DNA from: Rossellomorea aquimaris
GTDB taxonomy: Bacteria; Bacillota; Bacilli; Bacillales; Bacillaceae_B
NCBI RefSeq assembly: GCF_001877785.1
Contig: NZ_MINN01000106.1
Span: forward strand, 309,858 to 373,857
Direction: 5' to 3'
DNA: 64,000 bases
Under the pieces are notes generated by a model that worked only from the letters and a program-made list of their open reading frames with translations, had not been told where the DNA came from and searched no databases. Position 1 is the first letter of the stretch. Each line of letters begins with the position of its first letter. The position numbers and the translations under genes are program-made. Positions 43,044-50,660 of this stretch are shown here, in pieces.

Positions 43044-43223
43044 TCAATATCCACGATTGGAGCCGGCGAGCTGTTCGAGCCTGTGCACCTTCCGGCTTAA
43101 TTTATAAACTGTACGATCAAGCTCGTGAATCTTCTTTTCCAGCATTTCCAGCCGGTAGGAGCAGACGTTTGCAGAATATTGCCTCGGAATCTGAGGTCTG
43201 ATTTGATAATATCCGTAATACAT
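43044..43223 (-). CDS. Small coiled-coil protein, paralogue of the one at 29.5 kb
   Basis: A 59-residue protein: Tyr/Gln/Pro-rich N-terminus (YYGYYQIRPQIPRQY), then an amphipathic helix with heptad spacing (RLEMLEKKIHELDRTVYKL, VHRLEQLAG). It matches the 29477-29668 protein over about 40 residues. ATG at 43223 lies eight bases after GAGGTG; both paralogues share this GAGGTGA context. It is a lone gene on the minus strand. Function unknown. Confidence 0.62.
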   Translation of the reverse strand: MYYGYYQIRPQIPRQYSANVCSYRLEMLEKKIHELDRTVYKLSRKVHRLEQLAGSNRGY

Positions 43224-43485
43224 ATCCAAGTCACCTCACCAGAATGGGATCATGGTTCTTTTTTAAAGGGTATTCATAGTATGGGGAGAGGGTATGGGCG
43301 TAAAGGGATAAGGGTGTTTTCAATATCTTTAACTTAAAACGTTGATACCCTATTGTGTTAATCTCAATAAGTGAAAGTTATCCTAAGCCTTCCAAATTTC
43401 ATATTATTAGTCTCCCCCGTAATTTAGTAGAATAATAGTTGGGAAAATATGTTATGCCGATCTGGCAGCACAAGGAGTGTCGCTC

Positions 43486-44451
43486 ATGAAAGCTGTTATT
43501 CAAAACGAATTTGGAAACGCTGAGGTACTAATATTCACTGATATAGAAATTCCACAAATAAGTGAAAATGAAGTGTTAATAAAAACAGTATATACAAGCG
43601 TGAATTATGCAGATATCAAATCGCGTAAAGGGGCTAAAAGTTCTGGCACCTTCCCTCTCATTCTGGGATTGGATGCTGCCGGAACCATCGTGAAGGCAGG
43701 GAAGGCTTCCTCTTTTTCAGAGGGAGACCGGGTAATTGCCTTTCCATCTGGCGGTTCATACGCAGAATATGTTAAGGCGAATGAAAAATTGGTCTTCAAT
43801 ATCCCTGACAGCCTATCATTTGAACAGGCGGCGGCCATGCCAACCGTATCAATATTGTCTTATATTCTCTTACATGAAATCGGTCAAGTGAAAAAGAGTG
43901 ATACGATTGTCATCCATAGTGCGGCGGGCGGTGTAGGTTCGATGCTTGTACAATTAGCAAAAATGGGCGGCGTGGAGACGATCATTGCAACCGTCGGAAA
44001 TCTGCAGAAAGAAACATATGTGAAAAATTTAGGTGCTGACCAGGTTTATTCGTATGATACCTTTACTGAGGAAATCTTAAGGCAAACCAATAATACTGGA
44101 GCAAATGTAATATTTGATTCAGTTGCAGGTGATGTCACTGCCAGGAGTATGGAGTGTCTGGCCTTATATGGAACCATTGTTCAATTTGGCAACAGCAGCG
44201 GGGACACCGGCATCTTTAAAACAAGCGATGTTCATAGTTCCTGCAGAAATGTAAAAGGATTCAGCTTGGGGACGACCAGAAAACATAGACCAGAGCTTCT
44301 GGCACCTGTAGCTGAAAAGGTACTGGAGTTGTTTGCCTCTAAAGAAATCAGCCTGCCGATTGCACGGATCTTTGATCTGCGAGATGCAGCAAAGGCACAT
44401 AAATTGATTGAAAGCCGTGTTTATGAAGGGAAGGTTTTAATCAGGGTGTGA
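43486..44451 (+). CDS. Medium-chain NADPH:quinone reductase-like oxidoreductase
   Basis: A 321-residue MDR-superfamily enzyme without the structural or catalytic zinc ligands, as in quinone oxidoreductases. Visible are the N-terminal GroES-like part (VLIKTVYTSVNYADIKSRKG, LGLDAAGTIV) and the Rossmann motif IHSAAGGVGSMLVQLAKMGG (about residues 143-162). The start at 43486 is ten bases after AAGGAG. It is monocistronic. Upstream 43230-43485 holds no supported feature beyond AT-rich sequence. Confidence 0.85.
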   Translation: MKAVIQNEFGNAEVLIFTDIEIPQISENEVLIKTVYTSVNYADIKSRKGAKSSGTFPLILGLDAAGTIVKAGKASSFSEGDRVIAFPSGGSYAEYVKANEKLVFNIPDSLSFEQAAAMPTVSILSYILLHEIGQVKKSDTIVIHSAAGGVGSMLVQLAKMGGVETIIATVGNLQKETYVKNLGADQVYSYDTFTEEILRQTNNTGANVIFDSVAGDVTARSMECLALYGTIVQFGNSSGDTGIFKTSDVHSSCRNVKGFSLGTTRKHRPELLAPVAEKVLELFASKEISLPIARIFDLRDAAKAHKLIESRVYEGKVLIRV

Positions 44452-44521
44452 TGGAGGCAATCATGTTTTTACGGTGTCGATATGGTGAGGACTTTGCTTC
44501 ATAAAGCAGGAAGATTAATAA

Positions 44522-44553
44522 AAATAGCAGGGGGTTCCACTCCTGCTTATTTG
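44522..44553 (+). terminator. Terminator after the quinone reductase-like gene
   Basis: AAATAGCAGG...CCTGCTTATTT hairpin with TTGGTGTTTT after it. Confidence 0.6.
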
Positions 44554-44640
44554 GTGTTTTAGTAGAATGACAGGCTGAATTTTTTTATGCCTAATTTTCG
44601 CCAATTTGTGTTTTATAATAAGACAAAGATTATTCGACAT

Positions 44641-44694
44641 GAAGTGCAATTAATCAAATGAGAGGTATAATTCCTTTGATGAAAGGCACAATCA
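44641..44694 (+). repeat. GAAGGGCRCAATTA array, three units
   Basis: Units start at 44641 (GAAGTGCAATTAA, two bases short), 44660 (GAGAGGTATAATTC) and 44681 (GAAAGGCACAATCA). The 19-bp lead-in AAGATTATTCGACATGAAG is identical to that of the array at 39622. The remaining 44700-44792 has no recognised feature. Confidence 0.7.
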
Positions 44695-44792
44695 GTTGCA
44701 GCTGCCATGTTCAACCCGTCTCGATCGACGCGTGAGGCCGGTTTCAAGCGCAGCCTCCCAATTTTCCCCTGATCCTGTGCGCAAAAAATAAC

Positions 44793-45365
44793 CTACCGCA
44801 CCCCCGACAACCCCCGATTAATAAAATGATGCAAAAACCCCGCCATCTCCCCGGGAGTCTTATCCATCCCATTTTCCAGCCAATTTTTTATCACATGAAT
44901 ACTTCCGCTCACCATGAACATATTGATGTATTCATAGGTTTCCTGATCGATCCGGCTGTCGGTGATCCAGTTTTTGAAGATGAAGTCGTGGGTGATGCCC
45001 ATCCCTTTTTTCAAAAAGTACATATCGGTGTTCTCGCTGAGGAGGATCTGGCAGATGCCGCTTTTGTCAGCGAGGAATTCGAATAGTTTTTCGGTCATTT
45101 GCAACGCTTCCTCTTCTTTTGAAAAGTTATACCTGCCAAGCCTGGCAACGAGGTCTTCAATGAATTCTTCCTCAATTGTTTCGAGCAGTTCGTATTGGTT
45201 CGAGAAGTGAGCGTAGTAGGTGGAACGGTTGATGTCTGCCGTTTCGCAGATTTCCTTGATGGTGATGCTGGATATCGGTTTTTTCTGAAGAAGTCCGAGA
45301 AGGCTTTCTTTTAAGACCATGCGGGTGTATTGCTTGCGCCTGTCCATTTTTGAAGTCATATCCAT
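44793..45365 (-). CDS. TetR family transcriptional regulator
   Basis: A 190-residue one-component regulator. The N-terminal helix-turn-helix is ISSITIKEICETADINRSTYYAHFSNQYELL (in two parts, about residues 31-61). The C-terminal ligand domain is variable, as expected. The ATG at 45365 follows AGAAAGGAAC; the TTG at 45380 is less likely. It is divergent from the MMPL exporter operon, with operator-like repeats in the shared promoter, so it most likely represses that operon and itself. Ligand unknown. Confidence 0.85.
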   Translation of the reverse strand: MDMTSKMDRRKQYTRMVLKESLLGLLQKKPISSITIKEICETADINRSTYYAHFSNQYELLETIEEEFIEDLVARLGRYNFSKEEEALQMTEKLFEFLADKSGICQILLSENTDMYFLKKGMGITHDFIFKNWITDSRIDQETYEYINMFMVSGSIHVIKNWLENGMDKTPGEMAGFLHHFINRGLSGVR

Positions 45366-45446
45366 GTTCCTTTCTTCCAATTTCAGCCGCGTCGTCAGTT
45401 ATCCGACATATGGCTGAAGAGTGTTGGTTATAGAACATTCACTATC

Positions 45447-45461
45447 CAACTGTCCGTTGAA
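45447..45461. promoter_or_regulatory. Candidate TetR operator
   Basis: The inverted repeat CCAAC-TGTCC-GTTGA overlaps the -35 of the exporter promoter. TATCCAAC recurs at 45463, and GTTGGTTATAG lies at 45423. Confidence 0.45.
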
Positions 45462-45486
45462 TATCCAACACGGTGTTTATTATAAT
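45457..45486 (+). promoter_or_regulatory. Promoter of the MMPL exporter operon
   Basis: TTGAAT (45457-45462), 18-bp spacer, TATAAT (45481-45486); 40 bp before the start codon. Confidence 0.65.
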
Positions 45487-45526
45487 GATAAAGTGAAAAT
45501 GTTGGAGAAACAAGTGAGGTTGAGAA

Positions 45527-47584
45527 ATGACAAATATTGCATCGTGGATCATAAAGCATAAGAAGGCTGTGCTGATCGTGTTTGTGCTGTTGACGGTCCT
45601 GTCGACGGCAGCGCAGTTCTTTGTGAAGGTCAATTATAATTTGGTCGATTATCTGCCCGATGATGCCGAGGCGACGCGGGCGATGGAGACCATGGAGGAA
45701 GAGTTTACAGGAGCGGTGCCGGATACGCGTGTCATGGTGACTGATGTGTCGATCCAGGAGGCACTGGCCTACAAGGAAAAACTGGAGGCGATCGACGGGG
45801 TAACTGACGTCATGTGGCTCGATGATATGGTCGATCTGAAGACGCCTCTTGAGGTGGCGGACACCGATACGGTCGAGAATTACTATAAGGGCCGGAATGC
45901 GCTGTTTTCGATCAGTGTGCGGACCGGGGATGAAGTCCGGATCACGGATGAGATTTATAAGCTGATCGGGGAAGAAGGTGCGATTGCCGGGGAGGCGGCA
46001 AATACGGCGAACTCCCAGAAGATGGCCGGCAATGAGTCGATGTATGCGGGGATGCTGCTCGTTCCGCTGATCATTTTGATTCTTGTCATTTCGACGACTT
46101 CTTGGGTCGAGCCGCTGTTTTTCCTGACAGCGATCGGAGTATCGGTTCTGATCAATCTCGGGACGAATATCTTCCTTGGGGAAGTGTCGTTCGTCACCCA
46201 GTCGGTGGCGCCGATTCTGCAGCTGGCGGTGTCGCTTGATTACGCGGTGTTCCTTCTGCACAGCTTCCAGGATTACCGAAAGGAGACGGATAATCCTGAG
46301 GAAGCGATGAAGCTTGCGATGAAGAAGTCGTTCCCGGCAATCACGGCGAGTGCGGCGACGACGTTCTTCGGGTTCATCGCGCTGACGTTCATGGAGTTTC
46401 AGATCGGGTCGGATCTTGGTGTAAATCTCGTGAAGGGGATCGTCCTGAGTTTCATCAGCGTGATGGTCTTCCTGCCGGCGCTGACGCTTGTTTTTTATAA
46501 ATGGATGGATAAAACGAAGCATAGGAGCTTTGTTCCTGATTTCAAGGGAATCGGGAGTAAGGTTGTCAAATTGAAGATCCCAAGCTTGATCCTTGTGTTC
46601 GCGATCATCGTACCGGCATTTCTGGGGCAGACGAACACAAAGTTCATCTACGGCTCGGGTGAAGCGCCTGAAGACACACGTGTCGGCAGTGATTTCAAAA
46701 AGGTCGAAGAAGCATTCGGGGAAACCACGCCGATCGTCATGCTTGTCCCTAAAGGGGATATGGCGAAAGAGAAAGAGCTTGTCGAGGATATCGAGAATCT
46801 CGATTATGTCACGGGTGTCATGGCGTATGTGAATCAGGTCGGGACCGAGATCCCGCCGGACTATCTCGATAAATCGATCACCGAGGAATTTTACTCTGAA
46901 AACTACAGCCGGATCGTCATCAACACGAATCAGGGTACGGAAGGCGAGGTCCCTTTTTCAATCGTCGAAAAGGTGAAAAAAGCGGCCTCCGATTATTACG
47001 GGGATGATGCACTCGCGCTCGGGGAAAGCGTGACGCTGTATGATATCAAGAATACGGTCACGAAGGATAATGTGGTCGTCAATGTGCTGACGGTTGTGAC
47101 GATTGCGCTCGTGCTCCTGTTCAGCTTCCGGTCCATCACCATCCCGGTCATCCTGCTTATTACAATTGAAGCAGCGGTATGGATCAATCTGTCGATCCCG
47201 TACTTTACGAATACACCGCTCGTGTTTGTCGGCTATTTGATCATCAGTACGGTGCAGCTGGCCGCGACGGTCGACTATGGAATCCTGTTCACGGAAGCGT
47301 ATACTCATTACCGCAAAGAGATGCCTGCTAAACAGGCAATCGTGAGGACGCTCGATGAAAAGACGTTCTCGATCTCGATTTCGGCGGCGATCCTGTCAAG
47401 TGTCGGATTCATCCTTTGGATCACGTCATCCAATCCGATCGTCGGATCCATCGGGCTCTTGATGGGCAGAGGGGCGCTCCTCGCATTCATCATGGTGTTG
47501 TTCGTGCTGCCGGCGATGCTTCTGGTATTTGATAAATTCAATAAGAAAACAACGTACAAAGCAAACTATTATGAGGAGAAATGA
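45527..47584 (+). CDS. MMPL/RND family membrane exporter
   Basis: A 685-residue RND-superfamily exporter of the Gram-positive MMPL type. Twelve helices in two halves; each half has one helix, a large extracytoplasmic loop and five helices. The proton-relay-like segments are SVAPILQLAVSLDYAVFLLH and STVQLAATVDYGILFTEAY, with Asp-Tyr in the middle of the fourth helix of each half. The substrate (lipid, drug or siderophore-like) is unknown. TetR-regulated. The stop overlaps the start region of the next gene, indicating a two-component system. Confidence 0.87.
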   Translation: MTNIASWIIKHKKAVLIVFVLLTVLSTAAQFFVKVNYNLVDYLPDDAEATRAMETMEEEFTGAVPDTRVMVTDVSIQEALAYKEKLEAIDGVTDVMWLDDMVDLKTPLEVADTDTVENYYKGRNALFSISVRTGDEVRITDEIYKLIGEEGAIAGEAANTANSQKMAGNESMYAGMLLVPLIILILVISTTSWVEPLFFLTAIGVSVLINLGTNIFLGEVSFVTQSVAPILQLAVSLDYAVFLLHSFQDYRKETDNPEEAMKLAMKKSFPAITASAATTFFGFIALTFMEFQIGSDLGVNLVKGIVLSFISVMVFLPALTLVFYKWMDKTKHRSFVPDFKGIGSKVVKLKIPSLILVFAIIVPAFLGQTNTKFIYGSGEAPEDTRVGSDFKKVEEAFGETTPIVMLVPKGDMAKEKELVEDIENLDYVTGVMAYVNQVGTEIPPDYLDKSITEEFYSENYSRIVINTNQGTEGEVPFSIVEKVKKAASDYYGDDALALGESVTLYDIKNTVTKDNVVVNVLTVVTIALVLLFSFRSITIPVILLITIEAAVWINLSIPYFTNTPLVFVGYLIISTVQLAATVDYGILFTEAYTHYRKEMPAKQAIVRTLDEKTFSISISAAILSSVGFILWITSSNPIVGSIGLLMGRGALLAFIMVLFVLPAMLLVFDKFNKKTTYKANYYEEK

Positions 47585-47586
47585 TG

Positions 47587-49377
47587 ATGAGAAAAAAACG
47601 ACTGACCTATAGTGCGCTCGCCTTGATGCTGTTCTTGCCTTCATTTCTGAGCATGCCTGCCCAGGCGGCGACCGAAGGGAAGGTGTCGTCAAAGGATGAA
47701 GTGGTGTATGCGACATTGGACGCAGGAGGCGGACTCGATCATATCTATGTCGTGAATACGTTTGATGTAGCACGGGCCGGTAAGATCCTCGATTACGGGC
47801 GGTACAACAGCGTGAAGAATCTGACCGACCTGAAGGATCTCAACCAGGAAGGGAAGAAGATCGAAATGGAAGCTCCTGAAGGAAAGTTCACTTATCAGGG
47901 GAATATGAGTGAAGAGACGGAGCTTCCGTGGGATGTGAAGGTTGCGTATGTGCTCGATGGAAAGAAAGTGGATCCGTCGGAGCTTGCAGGAAAAAGCGGC
48001 CATCTTGAAATTGAGATCGATACAGCTGAAAATACGAGCGGCGACTCTGTTTTTTATGAAAATTATTTATTGCAGGTATCACTGAGCCTCCCGAATACGT
48101 ATGAAAATATCGAAGCGGGGGACGGCATGGTAGCGAATGCCGGCAAGAATAAACAGGTCACATTCACAGTCATGCCCGGGAAGGAGAAGAAGCTGAAAGT
48201 GGAGGCGTATGTGAAGGACTTCGAATTCAAAGGAGTCGAAATCGCTGCGGTACCGTCCACCCTTCCAATCGATACGACGGGGACTGAGGGCATGACCGAT
48301 GATATGTCCGAATTGTCCGATGCGATCAGGCAGTTGAATGACGGGGTGGCTGAACTCGAGGACGGAGTGTCCCAGCTCAATAACGGAGCAGCCGGCCTCC
48401 AAGATGGATCTGCGCAGGTGAAAAATGGACTTGGGGAACTGAACGGATCATCGTCTCAATTAGTCGGAGCGTCTAGTTCGATCCGCGATGCGCTGGCGAC
48501 GATCAATAAATCCCTTTCCGGACAGTCGGCTGAAGTGGATTTATCCAGTCTGAATGAACTGCCTGCGGGGCTGAATCAGCTGGCTGGCGGATTGAATGAG
48601 ACGGCAGCCGGGATGACGAAGCTGAAGGATAATTATTCGCAGGCGTATGATGCGCTGGATGGAGCCATCAAGGAGATTCCGGCCAGTCAGGTTTCTGAAG
48701 AAGATATCGCTGCTTTACGTAAGAGTGCGGCGAATCCGGAAGTCGTCGATAAGCTGGCTGCGTCCCATGCCGCTGCGCAAAAAGTTAAAGGCACCTATGA
48801 CAGCGTAAACCAGGCGTTTGCCGCAGTGGAGCCGTCGCTGAATCAAATGAACGGCGCGGTGAAGGAAATTAGCGGACAGCTGACGTCGATCTCGAACAAT
48901 CTGTCCTCTTCCCTGAAGGAAACGGATATGAGCGGTCTGGCTGAACTTCAAAAAGGACTGAGCCAGCTGTCCGGCAAATACGGTGAGTTCCACTCAGGAC
49001 TTGTTAGCTATACAAACGGTGTGGGTGAGCTTTCCGCGAATTACGAGAAGCTTCATTCCGGAATCGCTGAGCTTGCCGGCGGAACAAGTGAACTGTCAGG
49101 CGGGGTGAACGAGCTCCATGACGGTACATCTGAATTGCATCAGGAAACAAAAGACCTTCCTGAAAAGATGCAGGCTGAAATCGATAAGATGCTGGCAGAA
49201 TACGATAAGTCCGATTTCAAACCGGTCTCATTCGTATCATCTGAGAATAAGAAAGTCTCCTCCGTGCAGTTCGTGATCAAGACGGAGAGCATCGAGAAGG
49301 AAGAGAAGAAAGTGAAGAAGGCGGAACCTGAAAAAGAGAAAGGGTTCTGGGAGTTGTTTTTGGATTTGTTCAGGTGA
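47587..49377 (+). CDS. Secreted YhgE/Pip-like coiled-coil partner of the MMPL exporter
   Basis: A 596-residue exported protein. A signal peptide (cleavage near AQA) is followed by a beta-rich domain (about 35-230), then long stretches of the 'x-x-L-x-x-G' heptad-like repeat seen in YhgE/Pip proteins (QLNDGVAELEDGVSQLNNGA, then SGIAELAGGTSELSGG). A Lys/Glu-rich tail precedes GFWELFLDLFR. Unlike YhgE it has no C-terminal helix bundle. Three ATGs (47581, 47584, 47587) follow GAGGAG; the third is best spaced. It probably forms a periplasm-side adaptor for the exporter (inference). Confidence 0.78.
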   Translation: MRKKRLTYSALALMLFLPSFLSMPAQAATEGKVSSKDEVVYATLDAGGGLDHIYVVNTFDVARAGKILDYGRYNSVKNLTDLKDLNQEGKKIEMEAPEGKFTYQGNMSEETELPWDVKVAYVLDGKKVDPSELAGKSGHLEIEIDTAENTSGDSVFYENYLLQVSLSLPNTYENIEAGDGMVANAGKNKQVTFTVMPGKEKKLKVEAYVKDFEFKGVEIAAVPSTLPIDTTGTEGMTDDMSELSDAIRQLNDGVAELEDGVSQLNNGAAGLQDGSAQVKNGLGELNGSSSQLVGASSSIRDALATINKSLSGQSAEVDLSSLNELPAGLNQLAGGLNETAAGMTKLKDNYSQAYDALDGAIKEIPASQVSEEDIAALRKSAANPEVVDKLAASHAAAQKVKGTYDSVNQAFAAVEPSLNQMNGAVKEISGQLTSISNNLSSSLKETDMSGLAELQKGLSQLSGKYGEFHSGLVSYTNGVGELSANYEKLHSGIAELAGGTSELSGGVNELHDGTSELHQETKDLPEKMQAEIDKMLAEYDKSDFKPVSFVSSENKKVSSVQFVIKTESIEKEEKKVKKAEPEKEKGFWELFLDLFR

Positions 49378-49395
49378 GATAGGTGAGGAGATATG

Positions 49396-49580
49396 GTGCC
49401 AGGCACGGATAGGTGGTTTTGTTCCTGGAACAAATGAGGGGTTTGGTGCCAGGAACAATTCCTCAACTTTGTGCCAGGCACCATTTCACTGATTTGAGCC
49501 AGGCTCAGACAAAGCAGATTGAGCCTGGCTCAATTGCTCCGTTTCGACCCTGGCTCAAATAGTCGATTTTGAGCAGGCAC
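49396..49580. repeat. Exactly 25-bp-periodic array of CCWGG palindromes (8 units)
   Basis: Units start at 49396, 49421, 49446, 49471, 49496, 49521, 49546 and 49571, every 25 bp. Sequences are GTGCCAGGCAC, GTTCCTGGAAC, GTGCCAGGAAC, GTGCCAGGCAC, GAGCCAGGCTC, GAGCCTGGCTC, GACCCTGGCTC and a one-base-short GAGCAGGCAC. The first is 18 bp after the upstream stop codon and the last lies before the terminator at 49611, so the whole array should be transcribed in the 3' untranslated region of the exporter operon. Confidence 0.9.
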
Positions 49581-49610
49581 CACAAAAAGGCACCACAAAA
49601 ACCACAAACC

Positions 49611-49663
49611 AAAAAAAGACAGGGCCTGCATTTCCCGGCGGAAACCGCAGTCCCTGTTTTTTT
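49611..49663 (+). terminator. Terminator of the exporter operon
   Basis: CAGGGCCTGC pairs with GCAGTCCCTG around an 18-base loop, followed by seven T. Confidence 0.75.
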
Positions 49664-49705
49664 GCACATCAATATAAGAATCCGGACATCAACCCACTCT
49701 TTTTT

Positions 49706-49713
49706 CATACACT
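49706..49713 (+). promoter_or_regulatory. Candidate sigma-E -10 element of cwlJ
   Basis: CATACACT fits the sporulation sigma-E -10 (CATACAnT), 18 bp before the start codon region. The -35 is weak. cwlJ is sigma-E dependent in B. subtilis. Confidence 0.4.
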
Positions 49714-49731
49714 ATTTCTGAGGTGAAAAAT

Positions 49732-50172
49732 ATGCCAAGAGTGAAATATAAAGATTCAGATGTGGCTTTGATGGCCAGGATGATGCGGGCTGAAGCTGAG
49801 GGTGAAGGGAAGCAGGGCATGTTGTATGTAGGCAATGTCATTGTGAACCGTGCAGTGGCGGATTGTCTGGATTTTAAAGATGTAAGGACCATCTATCAGG
49901 TCATCTTTCAGGTGCAGGGCAGTAATTACTCGTTTGAAGCAGTTCAGAAGGGGAATCTTTTTTATAATAGGGCTAGATCCGTTGAGAAAAAATTAGCAAA
50001 AAAAAATTTGGACTATTGGAGGCAGCATCCGGGCAAATATGCACTTTGGTACTTCAATCCGTATGCTCCTTGTCCCCCTACATGGTACGGCCAGCCGTTT
50101 GCGGGGCAGTATAAACAGCACTGTTATTATGAGCCTGCTGCCGGCACGTGTGCAAGTGTGTATGGAGGCTGA
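49732..50172 (+). CDS. cwlJ: Spore cortex hydrolase CwlJ
   Basis: A 146-residue SleB/CwlJ-type cell wall hydrolase that breaks down cortex peptidoglycan during germination. The signature LMARMMRAEAEGEGKQGMLY contains the catalytic Glu region, followed by VGNVIVNRAVADCLDFK. The C-terminal FNPYAPCPPTWYGQPFAGQ and HCYYEPAAGTC match CwlJ. There is no signal peptide, as expected for a coat-associated protein. The start at 49732 follows TGAGGTGAAAAAT. It is monocistronic with a strong terminator. Confidence 0.9.
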   Translation: MPRVKYKDSDVALMARMMRAEAEGEGKQGMLYVGNVIVNRAVADCLDFKDVRTIYQVIFQVQGSNYSFEAVQKGNLFYNRARSVEKKLAKKNLDYWRQHPGKYALWYFNPYAPCPPTWYGQPFAGQYKQHCYYEPAAGTCASVYGG

Positions 50173-50174
50173 AG

Positions 50175-50213
50175 AAAAGGAACTTTCGTTTTTCAACGGA
50201 AGTTCCTTTTTTA
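50175..50213 (+). terminator. Terminator after cwlJ
   Basis: AAAAGGAACTTTCG pairs with CGGAAGTTCCTTTTTT. Confidence 0.85.
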
Positions 50214-50286
50214 GGTTGGAATGTTACGTCTTTGTAAAGATATGAAGAATAAGTTGAATCGAATTTGGAGATGGTATAAAATCATA

Positions 50287-50312
50287 ATCTAAATTCGATA
50301 TCGAATTTAGAT
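50287..50312. promoter_or_regulatory. Perfect 26-bp palindromic PadR operator
   Basis: ATCTAAATTCGAT is followed directly by its exact reverse complement. AACGAATTC follows as a third half-site. It sits 25 bp before the PadR start codon, just upstream of GGGGAGG. Confidence 0.8.
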
Positions 50313-50337
50313 AACGAATTCGGGGAGGTTTTTTTTT

Positions 50338-50643
50338 ATGGAAAATAAAGTGCTTCGGAAATTGTTCCTGGGCTTCATCCATATTCACATCCTTCATCAT
50401 GCGAAAGAGGAGCCGGTCTACGGGTCCTGGATGGTGGAGGAGCTTCATGAGCACGGATATGATATCAGCGCCGGGACGCTCTATCCGATTCTTCACGGCA
50501 TGGAAAAGGACGGGCTTCTCTCCAGGGAAGATGTGAATGTGGACGGGAAGATCCGGAAATATTACCGCACTACCGATAAAGGGGATATCGTCCTGCAGGA
50601 AGCCAGGGCGAAAGCTTATGAGCTCTTTAAAGAAATCAAGTAG
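50338..50643 (+). CDS. PadR family transcriptional regulator
   Basis: A 101-residue winged-helix regulator of the short PadR-s2 type. The family pattern is MVEELHEHGYDISAGTLYPILHGMEKDGLL (about 32-61), followed by the wing GKIRKYYRTTDKG. The gene lies directly behind a perfect palindrome, so autoregulation is very likely. The chromate transporter gene follows after a 17-bp gap, and PadR-like regulators are known to sit next to chrA in Bacillus; chromate or redox stress is the likely signal. Confidence 0.88.
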   Translation: MENKVLRKLFLGFIHIHILHHAKEEPVYGSWMVEELHEHGYDISAGTLYPILHGMEKDGLLSREDVNVDGKIRKYYRTTDKGDIVLQEARAKAYELFKEIK

Positions 50644-50660
50644 AAGGAAGGTGTTTGAAA

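Noticed and set aside
43230..43485. Another repeat array or regulatory RNA
   Set aside because: Only scattered GGGTAT/ATACCC words without regular spacing or a convincing fold.
45428..46522. 364-residue minus-strand frame opposite the MMPL gene
   Set aside because: Arg/His/Asp-rich shadow of a well-supported gene, with no start signals.
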